Position numbers and translations under genes: made by a program. A stretch of DNA of 64,000 bases from Hymenobacter actinosclerus (GTDB lineage Bacteria > Bacteroidota > Bacteroidia > Cytophagales > Hymenobacteraceae), in assembly GCF_900111515.1 (NCBI RefSeq), contig NZ_FOHS01000001.1, positions 379,419-443,418 of the forward strand, in the 5' to 3' direction. Positions 35,401 to 43,380 of this stretch are shown piece by piece. The number at the start of each line of letters is the position of its first letter. Position 1 is the stretch's first letter. The notes below the pieces were generated by a model that made no database searches, was not told where the DNA came from, and saw only the letters and a list, made by a program, of their open reading frames with translations.

Positions 35401-36937
35401 TGTAGGTTTTGCCGTTGTAGAGGTACTGGTACGACACGCCCAGCACCTGCTCGGGCAGCAGCTGGGTGTTGATAGAGAGGTAGCCCAGCTGGGCGTTGTA
35501 GGTGTACTCGCGCGGGTCGAGCTTACGGGCCCGCACGTGCTCAAAGTCCTTGTTCTTCTCCAGCCCCAGGGTGCGCAGGTTGTCGTCTACCTGCAGCTCC
35601 TGCCGGAAATTGGGCAGCGCCCGGATGGTGCTCAGCTCGGTGTTGGCCTGGTTGTCGGCCAAAGCGTTGGGCCCCGCGGCCTTCAGGAACTGCCTGCGGT
35701 ACACGCGGGTGGGCTCGGCCACGTCCATGAGCGTGACGACGTTGCGCAGGTTGTCGCTCTGGCGGTTGTCGTTGGTCACCCACACTTCGAGGTAGGTGAT
35801 GTTGATGCCGCTCTGGATGGTGGGCAGGTTGCGCAACGAGTTGTCGTACCGCTCCCGAAATGCCTGACTCAGGAAGTAGTGGCGGTCCTTCTCGTACTGG
35901 CTGGCCTTGATTTCGAACGGCCGGCTCTGGCCCCCGTTCTGGATGCGCACCTCATCGGCCTGGCCGCGCAGGGTGCTGGCAATGGTGGTTACGCCGAGGC
36001 GGCCGAACTGGAGCTGGGCCTTCACCCCGAACAGGTTCTGGCCCCCGGTGATAAGCGAGTTGTTGAGCGGCAGACTCACGTTGCCCAGCTCCACCTTGCG
36101 GATAATATCGGTGTCGAAGCCCGTGTAGTCGAGCTTCATGTTGTTTTCGAAGTCGAAGGCGGCCTTGGTGTCGTAGTTGAAGGTCAGGCGCAGCTTCTGC
36201 CCAATCTGCCCGGTCAGATTGAGGTTCATGTTCTGATCGAACTGAAAGTCGCCGGTTTTCTGCTGCCGCAGCGTCAGGGTGGGGTTTTCGTTGCGGTTGC
36301 CGCGGTAGCCCATGCGCAGCGTCACGGCCCCCTGGGGGCGGATGTCGACGTAGCTGCCCCCGAAAATGCGGTCGGCCATGGGACCGAGGTAGATTTTGGG
36401 AATCAGGCGGCGGTTGTCGGGCTGGTTGGGGTCGCCGGCCACGCCGCCCCCGCCCGACCGCTCGCGGAAGTAGTCGCGCACGGCCTTCTGCTGCTGCCAG
36501 CGCGAATACTCCTCGAACGTCATGCGGCTGGGGTCGCGGAAGTCGAGGCCTTGGCCGATGCCCTCGCGGATGTCGAAGTTCTTAAGGCTGTCGTCGGGCT
36601 GCACCTGCAGCTGCACGTTATCGGGCAGGGGCAGCACCAGGGGCGAGCGGCGGCGCTGGTTGGAGAAGCGCGAGCCGCGGCGGTCGGCGGGCGCTACGCG
36701 GGGCCGGGTGCCGGGCTGGTAGCGGGTGGTATCGATGCGGGGCGTATCGGCGGCAGTCGGGCCGAAACCCCACTTGCCGGCCGGCCGTAAACCAGCCGGC
36801 AGCCAGTCGGCCCACAGCTGGCCGAGGCTGAATGAGGCGGCCGCATCCTCCGCCAACGGCGAGGCCTCCGACCACCAGGCCACCAACGAAACCAGGACCA
36901 CAAAGGCGCTGGCAGAGAACTTCTTACCGGTAGTCAA
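29453..36937 (-). CDS. sprA: Type IX secretion outer-membrane translocon SprA
   Basis: 2494 residues, the size expected for SprA (also called Sov), the giant outer-membrane barrel that exports type IX cargo and is needed for gliding in flavobacteria. The N-terminus has a signal-like segment (SASAFVVLVSLVAWW). The body shows repeated barrel strands, SprA-type segments (IYLGPMADRIFGGSYVDIRP, TLRMGYRGNRNENPTL, FNYDTKAAFDFENNMKLDYT) and a C-terminal strand ending ...IQLRYSLSQ. The start is TTG at 36937, the first possible after an in-frame stop. It is flanked by repeat hairpins on both sides and lies between ruvA and gcvH. The secreted proteins at 19831 and 62313 are likely substrates. Confidence 0.96.
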   Translation of the reverse strand: MTTGKKFSASAFVVLVSLVAWWSEASPLAEDAAASFSLGQLWADWLPAGLRPAGKWGFGPTAADTPRIDTTRYQPGTRPRVAPADRRGSRFSNQRRRSPLVLPLPDNVQLQVQPDDSLKNFDIREGIGQGLDFRDPSRMTFEEYSRWQQQKAVRDYFRERSGGGGVAGDPNQPDNRRLIPKIYLGPMADRIFGGSYVDIRPQGAVTLRMGYRGNRNENPTLTLRQQKTGDFQFDQNMNLNLTGQIGQKLRLTFNYDTKAAFDFENNMKLDYTGFDTDIIRKVELGNVSLPLNNSLITGGQNLFGVKAQLQFGRLGVTTIASTLRGQADEVRIQNGGQSRPFEIKASQYEKDRHYFLSQAFRERYDNSLRNLPTIQSGINITYLEVWVTNDNRQSDNLRNVVTLMDVAEPTRVYRRQFLKAAGPNALADNQANTELSTIRALPNFRQELQVDDNLRTLGLEKNKDFEHVRARKLDPREYTYNAQLGYLSINTQLLPEQVLGVSYQYLYNGKTYTVGEIQNDYSQVGTDQVIFLKMLKATNPAVGQADPQQNPANRNLLTRNLPTWDLMMKNIYPLNAQQLNRDKFELQIVYKDDATGVDLISLKEGQNIANKPLIEVFNLDNVNPNNDRNPDGNFDFFPGITVDTELGKIIFPEIEPFGSYLAGKFDTVASTTEQQLARKYAYRELYNQVQSDAQQRQEKDKFYLRGRFQATSTDEINLPGIGVAEGSVRVRSGSTLLQEGVDYQVFYDQAKVKILNPAYLNSANELRVEFEKNALVQVQPRKLIGARFDYRVSSDMYFGATVLHLRENQAPGINRVNIGDEPGNNTIYGFDVNMRRESRALTRYLNALPFISTKEISTVSFSGEFAQLLPSQSKLGSKNSGGENGVSYLDDFENARTPYTLGGLNAAVAWRLGSTPLPLRNGATTGLATAYNRAKLAWYTVDQTYYTNGQSKPNNIGVAELKNHYVRGVKRDEVFPNRNLGANGNSFETTFDLAYFPDQRGQYNYTPDFNRARPTFFADASETANMTRQAAISREISFDTDFDNANVEYLEFWLMDPFLTGDNGKIVDNDGHSQNNTSGGDLFVNLGSVSEDVLADNNQYEFENGIPANPANLDLETVATPWGRASRQPFLTDAFSPAAGARAQQDVGLDGINDAAEQTVAPGYAGVADPAGDNFRHHLDPSYDQADAKILARYKDYNGMEGNSPEGSRLSSTAYPDKEDLNRDNVISEIERYYEYKLELKSNRLQVGQNYIVDKVTNTNDDTNNEPVTWYQFRIPIRQYDRAVGTTDGQDFGFKSIRFLRMYLTGWKQPVVLRMVQPQFVANQWRRYLTKIAEPGGILSPDTDADEFSISTVSIEENGRVEQAGAGSIPYLLPPNIRRDQEYGSSTTSRQQNEQSLRLVVGGLRDGFAKAAYKNLTVNMLRYKRLKLFLHAETQDRNLRSGQARGFVRLGTDYTQNYYEYSLPLELTPQPGATGTAYTVDQVWPLANRIDLSLQAFVDAKAARNKAGVNYGTPYVVELADGVRITVVGNPDLSSVQGAMIGVLNPKDDGANQSLTLWADELRVAEFENESGWAATARFNTKLADIANITATGSYVTTGFGGLQDRPQQRSIDNIMRGDVNATVAADKFFPEKLGLRVPVLLQAGIESRAPKYDPLDPDTRLEQSLEKFDNAEERAAYRREVIDQTSQRSISLLNVRKERTNPDKKVQPWDVENLALSYSLTERRHTDIRTDRDYTRTYTGALAYVYQANPRNYTPLAKVKAFDSPYLALFKEVNFTPLPSRFSFRADLDRRYNERFLQRTLEPGQVPVRGDIPGVFQKVFYFSRIYDLRWDLTKALAFDYTATNRAVVDEGPGTTIGDSQIARDNRQQLRDNLLRGGRTTNFNQTVALTYRLPLDKFPLTDWLSADARYAATYSWQAASTALTRPDPNDSSKTVPLNLGNTIENNGELSTNGKIDLVKLYNKVRFLNIINNAPPPGQQPTEPKTAKGGVVGAAGAGPETAAADSAKGPELRLLKAVLRSLMTARSLNFTYVRSNGTLLPGYLPGTRFLGFNNGFNAPGLPFILGQQQDLDGLFGKAYRRNWYTDQSQYLNTPLSSLLTEALTLRTTLEPIRDFNIQLDARRNLVRSRQVFYRRLVNDDFVADPSDPTPRQSNPLGNGTFSTSFIAIQTMFGDLSSAGTVSKAFERFVQNREVIQQRLEAAKQNPQGTYGYNSQDVLLPAFIDAYKGRSSDGYKAKKFKPFAQLPLPNWNISYNGLSDIPLVQRYFRSFRLNHVYSSSYNIAGYSTSLDYKEEPGGLSTEFNADSKRFIPYYIIGQVTIADRLAPLIGVDFQTTGRLTGRLEYRVDRTISLNSTVAQVTELRRNDIVIGAGFATNKFRLPFKIGGEQRVLRNELNARLDLSISENYAIQRAILDVVDEDEAAKTGKPVSIGRASSQVTAGTRQVQLRPTVDYVLNQRLNLQFFFTQNITTPKAGNAFRNTSTEAGIQLRYSLSQ

Positions 36938-36957
36938 ACGTCAATATCCGTCGAGAG

Positions 36958-37103
36958 AGTTGTTAGTTGTCAGTGGTCAGTTGTTAGTGTCGGTTAAGCT
37001 GTTTAGATACTAGTTGTTAGGGACCGGGGCGGACATGTGTTCCGTGGCTTTAGCTCCGTAAACTCCTTAACCACTAACAACTAATCACTGACAACTAACA
37101 ACT
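36958..37103. repeat. Heptad inverted repeat AGTTGTT/AGTTGTC between sprA and ruvA
   Basis: Arms 36958-36989 and 37072-37103 are complementary over 32 bp with two mismatches, both compatible with G-U pairing in RNA. The 7-bp period is clear (AGTTGTT, AGTTGTC, AGTGGTC, AGTTGTT). The right arm begins 5 bases after the ruvA stop codon. Confidence 0.93.
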
Positions 37104-37108
37104 AAGCC

Positions 37109-37714
37109 CTAGCCAGACTTCAGAGCGAATTTAATCAATTCCTCTACTGTCAGGTCGTTGCCGTGCTTGCGCTGAATCTGGTCGAGCGACTTTTCGGCCG
37201 CCGCCCGCGCGAAGCCCAGCATGACTAAAGCGGCTAACGCCTCCGAGCGGCTGGTATTGTGCGCCTTGGCCAGCGGCACGGTATCGATGCCGGCTTTGGC
37301 CAGCAGTTCGTCCTTGCGGAACTTGTCTTTCAGCTCCAGAATCACGCGCTGGGCCGTTTTGGGCCCCACGCCCTTGATGCTTTGAATGGCGCGCACATCT
37401 TCGCTCACAATGGCCTGCCGGATTTCGCCCACCGACATCGACGACACCATCACGATGCCCGTGCCCGGCCCGATGCCCGACACCGAAATCAGCTGCATAA
37501 ACAGCGCCTTCTCGTTGGGGTCGAGGAAGCCGTAGAGCGTCTGCCCATCTTCCTTGATATGCTGGTAGGTGTAAAGCTTGATTTTCTCCTCCTCGGCCGG
37601 CAGCTTGGCGTAGGTGGCCAGGGAAATGCGGATTTCGTAGCCTAGCCCACCCACGTCGAGAATGGCCTGGGCGGGGTCTTTGTAGGCGAGCTTGCCGTCA
37701 ACGTAAGCAATCAT
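37109..37714 (-). CDS. ruvA: Holliday junction DNA helicase subunit RuvA
   Basis: A 201-residue DNA-junction-binding subunit of the RuvAB branch migration complex. It has the OB fold (MIAYVDGKLAYKDPAQAILD, GLGYEIRIS), two helix-hairpin-helix motifs (ISVSGIGPGTGIVMVSS and IQSIKGVGPKTAQRVILEL) and the C-terminal RuvB-binding domain (SEALAALVMLGFARAAAEKS). ATG at 37714 fits the family start; the longer open frame upstream is not conserved. ruvB and ruvC are not in this window. Confidence 0.97.
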   Translation of the reverse strand: MIAYVDGKLAYKDPAQAILDVGGLGYEIRISLATYAKLPAEEEKIKLYTYQHIKEDGQTLYGFLDPNEKALFMQLISVSGIGPGTGIVMVSSMSVGEIRQAIVSEDVRAIQSIKGVGPKTAQRVILELKDKFRKDELLAKAGIDTVPLAKAHNTSRSEALAALVMLGFARAAAEKSLDQIQRKHGNDLTVEELIKFALKSG

Positions 37715-37800
37715 GCGGGGTGGGAGAGGAGTAAAAACAGGTGGAACCGGCGCAACGCGGCCGTAGCCGCTTTGGTGCCAAGTTAGGCACTTTAGAAAGG

Positions 37801-37911
37801 AAATGGTGAGATGGTGAGATGGTGAGTTTGATGTTCGGTAACACTGCTTGCGCAACATGCGCCGGTAGGCCCCTCGAACATCAAACTCACCATCTCACCA
37901 TCTCACCATTT
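37801..37911. repeat. Perfect octad hairpin ATGGTGAG between ruvA and maeB
   Basis: Arms 37801-37837 and 37875-37911 are perfect 37-bp inverted repeats around a 37-base loop. Each arm holds three ATGGTGAG / CTCACCAT units. A further CACCATTT unit at 37913-37920 brings the repeat to within 5 bases of the maeB stop codon. Confidence 0.95.
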
Positions 37912-37925
37912 TCACCATTTCCCTT

Positions 37926-40202
37926 CTAAAGTCCCTTATTGCCCGGCTGCTGGGCGTCGACGACGGCAATGGCGGTCATGTTCACGATTTCGCGCACCGA
38001 GGCGCCGAGCTGCAGAATGTGCACCGGCTTGCGCATGCCCATCAGCACCGGCCCGATTACCTCGGCGCCCCCGATTTCCTGGAGCACCTTGTAGGCAATG
38101 TTGCCGCTGATAACGTTGGGGAAAATGAGCGTGTTGGCCCCGCCTTTGGCCGCCAGCGGCGAAAACGGGTACTGCTCCTGCAGCAGCTCGGGGTTGAGGG
38201 CCGTGTTGGCCTGCATCTCGCCGTCGAGCAGCAGCTCGGGGTAGCGGGCTTTGGCCAGTTCGGTGGCGCGGCGGGCCTTGTCGGGCAGCTCGCCGGGGTT
38301 GGAGCCGAAGTTGGAGTAGCTGATGACGGCCACCCGCGGCTCGGCATCGAAGAACTTCACGGCCCGGGCTGTGAGGCCGATAATGTCCACCATTTCCTCG
38401 GCCGAAGGGTCGATGTTCACGGTGGTGTCGGCGAAGAAGAACGGCCCTTTGCGGTGCTGAATAATGTACATCGAGGCCACCCGCTTGGCACCCTCGGCCA
38501 CCCCAATCACCTGCAGCGCGGGCACAATGGACTTGCCGTAGTCCTTGCTCAGGCCCGTGATGAAGGCGTCGGCGTGGCCGGCTTCCAGCATCATGGCGCC
38601 AAAGTAGTTCCGCTCGCGCAGCAGCCGGCGGCCCTCGTAGAGCGTAATGCCCCGGCGCTGCCGCTTCTGGTAAAACAGCTCGGCATACTCCTCGCGCTTG
38701 GCTTCCTCGCGGATGATGTCGATGATTTCGCAGCCCTCCAGGTCGAGCGAGGTTTCGGCCGCAATGCGCTCAATTTTGTTGCGGTTGCCCAGCAGAATGG
38801 GAAAAGCAATGCCCTCCTCGCGCAGAATCTGGGCGGCCTTGAGCGTTTTGTAGGTGTCGCCCTCGGCAAAAACCACCCGCTTGGGGTTGCTGCGGGCCGC
38901 CGACGTAATGCGGTTCATCAGCTTCTGGTTCACGCCCAGCCGCGCCCGGATATCGTCCTCGTAGCCGGCCCAGTCGGTGATGTGCACGCGGGCCACGCCG
39001 CTGTCCATGGCGGCTTTGGCCACGGCGGGGCTCACGGTGGTAATCAGGCGCGGGTCGAGGGGCTTGGGGATGAGGTAGGTGCGGCCGAAGCTGAGCGTGT
39101 TGTCGCCGTAGGCGCGGTTCACCATCTCGGGCACGGCCTCCTTGGCCAGCTCCGAGAGGGCGCGCACGGCCGCCAGCTTCATTTCCTCGTTGATTTCGGT
39201 GGCCCGCACATCCAGCGCCCCCCGGAAAATGTAGGGGAAGCCCAGCACGTTGTTCACCTGGTTGGGGTGGTCGGTGCGGCCGGTGGCCATAATCAGGTCG
39301 GGCCGGGTAGCCATGGCTATTTCGTAGCCAATTTCGGGGTCGGGGTTGGCCAGGGCGAACACAATAGGGTCGGCGGCCATCTTCAGCAGCAGCTCGGGCG
39401 CCAGCACGTTGCCCGCCGACAGGCCCAGGAACATATCGGCCCCCTCCAGCGCCTCGGCCATCGTGCTGATAGGCCGCTCGGTGGCGAAAAACAGCTGCAT
39501 GTCGGCCAGATCGGTGCGGGCGGGCGTGATGAGGCCGTCCTTGTCGAACACGACGATGTTTTCGCGCCGCACGCCCAGGGCCAGGTACAGGCGCAGGCAC
39601 GAAATAGCCGCCGCGCCCGCCCCGCTCACCACCAGCTGAATCTGCTCAATCTGCTTGCCCACCACTTCCAGCGCGTTCAGCAACGCCGCCGACGTGATGA
39701 TGGCCGTGCCGTGCTGGTCGTCGTGCATGAGCGGAATGTTCATCTGCTCGCGCAACGCCGTCTCAATCCGGAAGCACTCGGGCGCCTTGATGTCCTCGAG
39801 ATTGATACCGCCAAACGTGGGCTCCAGCGACTTCACGATGCGGATGAACTCGTCGGGGTCGGTGGCATCAATCTCGATATCAAAGCAGTCGATGCCCGCG
39901 AACTTCTTGAACAGCACGCCTTTACCCTCCATCACCGGCTTCGAGGCGTCGGGCCCGATGTTGCCCAGCCCCAGCACCGCCGTGCCGTTGCTGATAACGC
40001 CCACCAAGTTGCCCTTGGCCGTGTATTTGTACACGGCATCCTTGTCGGCGGCAATTTCCTTGCACGGCTCGGCCACGCCCGGCGAGTAGGCCAGGGCCAG
40101 ATCGAGCTGGGTGCTGACGGGCTTGGTGGGCACCACCTCAATTTTGCCGGCGGGGGTGCGGGAGTGGTAATCGAGGGCGTCCTGTTTGTTTATCTTGAGC
40201 AT
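37926..40202 (-). CDS. maeB: NADP-dependent malic enzyme, MaeB type (fused phosphotransacetylase-like domain)
   Basis: 758 residues. The N-terminal 420 residues are malic enzyme, converting malate to pyruvate with NADP reduction: [37 protein letters not shown] (catalytic region), [18 protein letters not shown] and the nucleotide fold [20 protein letters not shown]. The C-terminal 330 residues resemble phosphate acetyltransferase ([35 protein letters not shown] region), which in MaeB proteins is regulatory. I use ATG 40202; the frame is open further upstream. A -7 element is 70 bases upstream. Confidence 0.96.
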   Translation of the reverse strand: MLKINKQDALDYHSRTPAGKIEVVPTKPVSTQLDLALAYSPGVAEPCKEIAADKDAVYKYTAKGNLVGVISNGTAVLGLGNIGPDASKPVMEGKGVLFKKFAGIDCFDIEIDATDPDEFIRIVKSLEPTFGGINLEDIKAPECFRIETALREQMNIPLMHDDQHGTAIITSAALLNALEVVGKQIEQIQLVVSGAGAAAISCLRLYLALGVRRENIVVFDKDGLITPARTDLADMQLFFATERPISTMAEALEGADMFLGLSAGNVLAPELLLKMAADPIVFALANPDPEIGYEIAMATRPDLIMATGRTDHPNQVNNVLGFPYIFRGALDVRATEINEEMKLAAVRALSELAKEAVPEMVNRAYGDNTLSFGRTYLIPKPLDPRLITTVSPAVAKAAMDSGVARVHITDWAGYEDDIRARLGVNQKLMNRITSAARSNPKRVVFAEGDTYKTLKAAQILREEGIAFPILLGNRNKIERIAAETSLDLEGCEIIDIIREEAKREEYAELFYQKRQRRGITLYEGRRLLRERNYFGAMMLEAGHADAFITGLSKDYGKSIVPALQVIGVAEGAKRVASMYIIQHRKGPFFFADTTVNIDPSAEEMVDIIGLTARAVKFFDAEPRVAVISYSNFGSNPGELPDKARRATELAKARYPELLLDGEMQANTALNPELLQEQYPFSPLAAKGGANTLIFPNVISGNIAYKVLQEIGGAEVIGPVLMGMRKPVHILQLGASVREIVNMTAIAVVDAQQPGNKGL

Positions 40203-40271
40203 GGGGCAGGGCAATGGTTGAGCTTCCGGATGAAAAGCAAGGAAGCAAGATGCGGCAAAATGAGCCGGCTT

Positions 40272-40279
40272 CAAAGGTA
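40272..40279 (-). promoter_or_regulatory. -7 element for maeB
   Basis: The minus strand reads TACCTTTG, an exact consensus match, 70 bases upstream of the maeB ATG and just after the terminator of the preceding gene. Confidence 0.5.
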
Positions 40280-40298
40280 CAGCCCCCGCCCGGAACCG

Positions 40299-40328
40299 AA
40301 AAGCCCCGAACCGGGCACGATTCGGGGC
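40299..40328 (-). terminator. Rho-independent terminator of the lipoprotein gene
   Basis: Stem GCCCCGAA (40303-40310) / TTCGGGGC (40321-40328), 10-base loop, TTTT on the minus strand. It lies 27 bases after the end of the gene at 40355. Confidence 0.65.
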
Positions 40329-40354
40329 GGAGTGGGCCAACTGAGCGGTGAGGG

Positions 40355-40981
40355 CTAAGGGCGTAGGCGAAGCTCCGTGAAGCTGCCGTGCACCCGCAGG
40401 TTGCCTTCGCGCCGGGCGTCGGGATTGTAGTCGGCGTAGTTGCGGAAGCTGAACACGTCCCGCAGGCCCGCCGCCTTCACTTCGTACGTACCGCTAACGA
40501 GCTGCCGGGCCGCGTCGTAGGCCGTGATGGTCAGCGAGCCGCTCAGCTGATTCTGGTTGCCCGATACGGTATTGTTGGCGGTGTTGGTAGAAGGCGTGAA
40601 ACGGATAAACATCACCTGCGCGTCGCCCTGGCTGGCATCGGGCTGGGAAGCCAGCGTATAAGTGCCGGTCAGCCCGGGTTTCTGCCGGCTCCTGGCCAGC
40701 GCAAATCCCACTCTATCGGCCGGCCCGCTACTGCCTCCTCCCCCGCTGATTGTAATGATGAGGCGGTCGGGAAGCAACTCGGCGCTGGGTTCATCGGCCA
40801 CGTAGCTCACCGAGCGCGCTTCGGGCGAGCCCGCATACTCAAAATTGACGTTGAGCGTGGCAGCCTGGGCCGGTTCGGCTACTACAGCAGGAGTGGGCGC
40901 CGGGTCGCAGTCTTTTCGACAGGAAGCACCCAGCAACGAAGCCATAAGCATAGCGGCGAGAAGTATAAGGCGGGATGACAT
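40355..40981 (-). CDS. Predicted lipoprotein of unknown function
   Basis: A 208-residue protein from ATG 40981. The signal is LILLAAMLMASLLGASC with the lipobox Cys at about residue 21, followed by CRKDCDPAPTP, a typical Bacteroidetes lipoprotein start. The rest is beta-rich (ATLNVNFEYAGS, GLTGTYTLASQ, LSGSLTITAYDAARQLVSGTYEV), resembling small envelope beta-sandwich proteins. No enzymatic motif is seen. It is probably anchored in the outer membrane. Confidence 0.75.
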   Translation of the reverse strand: MSSRLILLAAMLMASLLGASCRKDCDPAPTPAVVAEPAQAATLNVNFEYAGSPEARSVSYVADEPSAELLPDRLIITISGGGGSSGPADRVGFALARSRQKPGLTGTYTLASQPDASQGDAQVMFIRFTPSTNTANNTVSGNQNQLSGSLTITAYDAARQLVSGTYEVKAAGLRDVFSFRNYADYNPDARREGNLRVHGSFTELRLRP

Positions 40982-41136
40982 AAGTGGGAATCGTGAAGAT
41001 GAAAGGGTAGCAGGCCGTTGGTAACAACCGTGCCAGTAAGCATCGAAAAGGTTCCTGCTGAGCTGGGTTTTTTGTGAGCCTGAGCTTTTTCGTGCCTTTA
41101 CAATGAGTAGGAGGAGCAGGTTGCAGCTCAACTTCA

Positions 41137-41167
41137 CCAAAAAGGAGCACCCGTTGAGTGCTCCTTT
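41137..41167 (-). terminator. Rho-independent terminator of the transglycosylase gene
   Basis: Perfect 10-bp stem AAAGGAGCAC (41141-41150) / GTGCTCCTTT (41158-41167), 7-base loop; the minus strand continues with TTT. It lies 31 bases after the stop of the gene at 41199. Confidence 0.82.
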
Positions 41168-41198
41168 AAGATTCTCTGCAAACGGCGCGGCTGCCTAC

Positions 41199-43181
41199 TC
41201 AGCCACCCACCACCAGCTTCTGCCCCGGCTGCACGGCGTCCGACTTCAGGTTGTTTAATTCGCGCAGGCGCTGCACCGTCAGGCCCTGGTAGCGGCGCGA
41301 GATGTTGTAGAGCGTGTCGCCGGGCTGCACCAGGTACAGGGGGGGCGCGGGCGGCAGGGCCGGGGCGGCGGCTTTTGCTGCCGGGCGGGCGGCGCGGCGG
41401 GCAGGAGCCTGGGCCACGGCGGCTACTTCGCGCGTGGCTTCCACCAAGTCAGCCACGGCGGCGGTAGCGGCGGCTTCGTTGCTGGGCTTCAGCGTCAGCT
41501 CCTGGCCGGGTTGTAGCACGTAGCCGCTCAGTTGGTTCCAGGCCTTCAGCTGGGCCACGGTCAGGCCATTGGCGGTGGCAATCTTCTCCAGAAAATCTCC
41601 CGGCTTCACCACGTAGCGGCCCGGCATAGTATCGTCGTCGGTAGCCGCCGTAATAGCAGCCACCGCCCGCCGCACGTCGGCGGCCGGCTTAGCCGGGGTG
41701 CGGGCCAGCACTTCGGCCGCCGAATCCGGCCCGGCCGAAGCTTCTGCGGTGGCTGGTTTGCTGGCAGCTACCCGCACTGGCACCACCGCCGGCCGAACCG
41801 CCGTCGCGGCCAGTGCCGAAGTTCTGGCGGCCGGCTCGGCCACCGCTGGCAAAGCCCGGAACAAAACCAGCTGCTGCCGGCCGGCCAGCGAGGAGCCGCT
41901 GCCCAGCTTGTTCCAGCGGCGCACCTGGGCCGGACTAACATCGTAACGGGCAGCCACCGAATTCACCGTCTCGCCGCGCTTTACCGTGTGGCGCAGGCGC
42001 TCGAAGCGCGGGGCTGCCGGAGCTGCTGCCGCCGAAGTGGCGGCCAGGTTGCGGCCGGGCAGCGGGGTGGTGCCGCTCAGGGCCACGAGGCGCGGCGCCA
42101 GGGGCTGGGGCAGCTCGGCCAGCGGCCGGCAGTAGTCGAACAGTGCCTCGCGGCTGGCCGTGGCCACCAGGCCGGCGCGGGCGGCGGCGGGCAGCTGCAG
42201 CGTGTAGTTGCGGTAGCCGGCCGGCAGATAGGGCTTGCGCAGCTCGGGGTTGAGGCGCAGCAAAGCCAGCGAATCGGGGGCCCCAATGGCCTGCGCCAGC
42301 CGGATCAGGTCGAAGGGGCGGCCGCCGAGCTGCAGCGTGTCCATCTGCTGGGCATACTGATACTTGAGCGTGGGGGCATGCAGCTCGTGCTCCCGGGCGT
42401 ACTTCATGGTGTACATGATGGCCGTGAAGGTGGGCACGTAGTTGCGCGTTTCGGCCGGCAGGCTGCTGTGTACTTCCCAGTAGGTGCTCTTGCCGGTACG
42501 CTTCATTACGCGCTGCATGTTGCCGGCGCCCCAGTTGTAGGCGGCCAGCACCATTTCCCAGTCGCCGAACACCCGGTACAGGTAGCGCAGGTGCTTGCAG
42601 GCGGCTTCGGTGGCTTTTTCGGGGTCCATGCGCTCATCCACCCACTCGTCGCGGTGCAGGCGCAGGTCGTTGGCGGTGGGGCCCATGAACTGCCACAGGC
42701 CCGTAGCGCCCACCCGCGACTTGGCCGTCGGAATCAGCGACGACTCCACCACGGCCAGGTACTTGAGGTCGAGGGGCAGGTTGTACTTGGCCAGGTACTT
42801 TTCGAAGAGCGGGAAATACAGGTTTTCGCGCTCCAGCACCCGCTGGGTGTAGCTGCGCTGCCGCTCGGTAAACAGCTTCACGAAGCTCATTACGTGGTTG
42901 TTGAACACGTGGGGCACGTCGGTTTCAAAGCAGCTCACCCGGTCGCCTACCAAATCGCGCAGCTCGGGCGGGGTGCGCAGCCAGGCCAGCCTGGCCGAGT
43001 CGGGCGCCAGGGGCAGGGCAGCGGCCAGTGAATCGGGCAGCAGCGGCAGGGCCGTCATCACCGAATCGGGGGGCAGGGCAACGGGGGGCTTGGGGGCGGC
43101 GGGCCGCACCTGGGCCCGGGCGGCGGGGGCCAACGCGCAGGCCAGCAGAACGGGAGCGGCAAACCGCAGCAACTTCATCAT
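41199..43181 (-). CDS. LysM-containing lytic transglycosylase (MltD-like)
   Basis: 660 residues with a signal peptide. The SLT/transglycosylase domain (about residues 105-270) has the catalytic Glu in LKYLAVVESSLIPTAKSRVG followed by ATGLWQFMGPTA and LAAYNWGAGNMQRVM, which defines family 1 MltD-type enzymes that cleave peptidoglycan glycan strands. Three LysM peptidoglycan-binding repeats follow: HTVKRGETVNSVAARYDVS, YVVKPGDFLEKIATANGLT and YLVQPGDTLYNISRRYQGLT, with Ala/Pro-rich linkers between them. It acts in the periplasm. Confidence 0.94.
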   Translation of the reverse strand: MMKLLRFAAPVLLACALAPAARAQVRPAAPKPPVALPPDSVMTALPLLPDSLAAALPLAPDSARLAWLRTPPELRDLVGDRVSCFETDVPHVFNNHVMSFVKLFTERQRSYTQRVLERENLYFPLFEKYLAKYNLPLDLKYLAVVESSLIPTAKSRVGATGLWQFMGPTANDLRLHRDEWVDERMDPEKATEAACKHLRYLYRVFGDWEMVLAAYNWGAGNMQRVMKRTGKSTYWEVHSSLPAETRNYVPTFTAIMYTMKYAREHELHAPTLKYQYAQQMDTLQLGGRPFDLIRLAQAIGAPDSLALLRLNPELRKPYLPAGYRNYTLQLPAAARAGLVATASREALFDYCRPLAELPQPLAPRLVALSGTTPLPGRNLAATSAAAAPAAPRFERLRHTVKRGETVNSVAARYDVSPAQVRRWNKLGSGSSLAGRQQLVLFRALPAVAEPAARTSALAATAVRPAVVPVRVAASKPATAEASAGPDSAAEVLARTPAKPAADVRRAVAAITAATDDDTMPGRYVVKPGDFLEKIATANGLTVAQLKAWNQLSGYVLQPGQELTLKPSNEAAATAAVADLVEATREVAAVAQAPARRAARPAAKAAAPALPPAPPLYLVQPGDTLYNISRRYQGLTVQRLRELNNLKSDAVQPGQKLVVGG

Positions 43182-43253
43182 GCTAACTCACTAAAAAGGA
43201 CAATGGCCGGCGGGCCCAAACGCAAAACGCTGAGCCACAACCCAGCGTTTTGC

Positions 43254-43261
43254 CAAAAATA
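43254..43261 (-). promoter_or_regulatory. -7 element for the transglycosylase gene
   Basis: The minus strand reads TATTTTTG (exact TAnnTTTG), 72 bases upstream of the ATG at 43181. Confidence 0.4.
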
Positions 43262-43318
43262 GCACAGTTTCGCAGAACTCCCAGCCTCTTGACTTAAAGC
43301 GGTACTTTAAATCTCGGC

Positions 43319-43376
43319 CGTTAGCTCTTAGCTGATAGCCAGTAGCTGCATTCAGGCAGCTAAAAGCAGCAGGCCG
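43319..43376. repeat. Degenerate heptad repeat (TTAGCTC/TTAGCTG) with short hairpin
   Basis: Seven-base words follow one another (TTAGCTC, TTAGCTG, ATAGCCA, GTAGCTG, CATTCAG, GCAGCTA, AAAGCAG); TAGCTGC at 43343-43349 pairs with GCAGCTA at 43356-43362. It ends 5 bases before the gatA stop codon at 43381, at the same place relative to the gene as the better-formed heptad hairpins. Confidence 0.6.
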
Positions 43377-43380
43377 GTGG

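Noticed and set aside
38019..40358. 779-codon plus-strand frame opposite maeB
   Set aside because: Antisense of maeB with His/Gly/Val/Ala-rich, motif-free translation.
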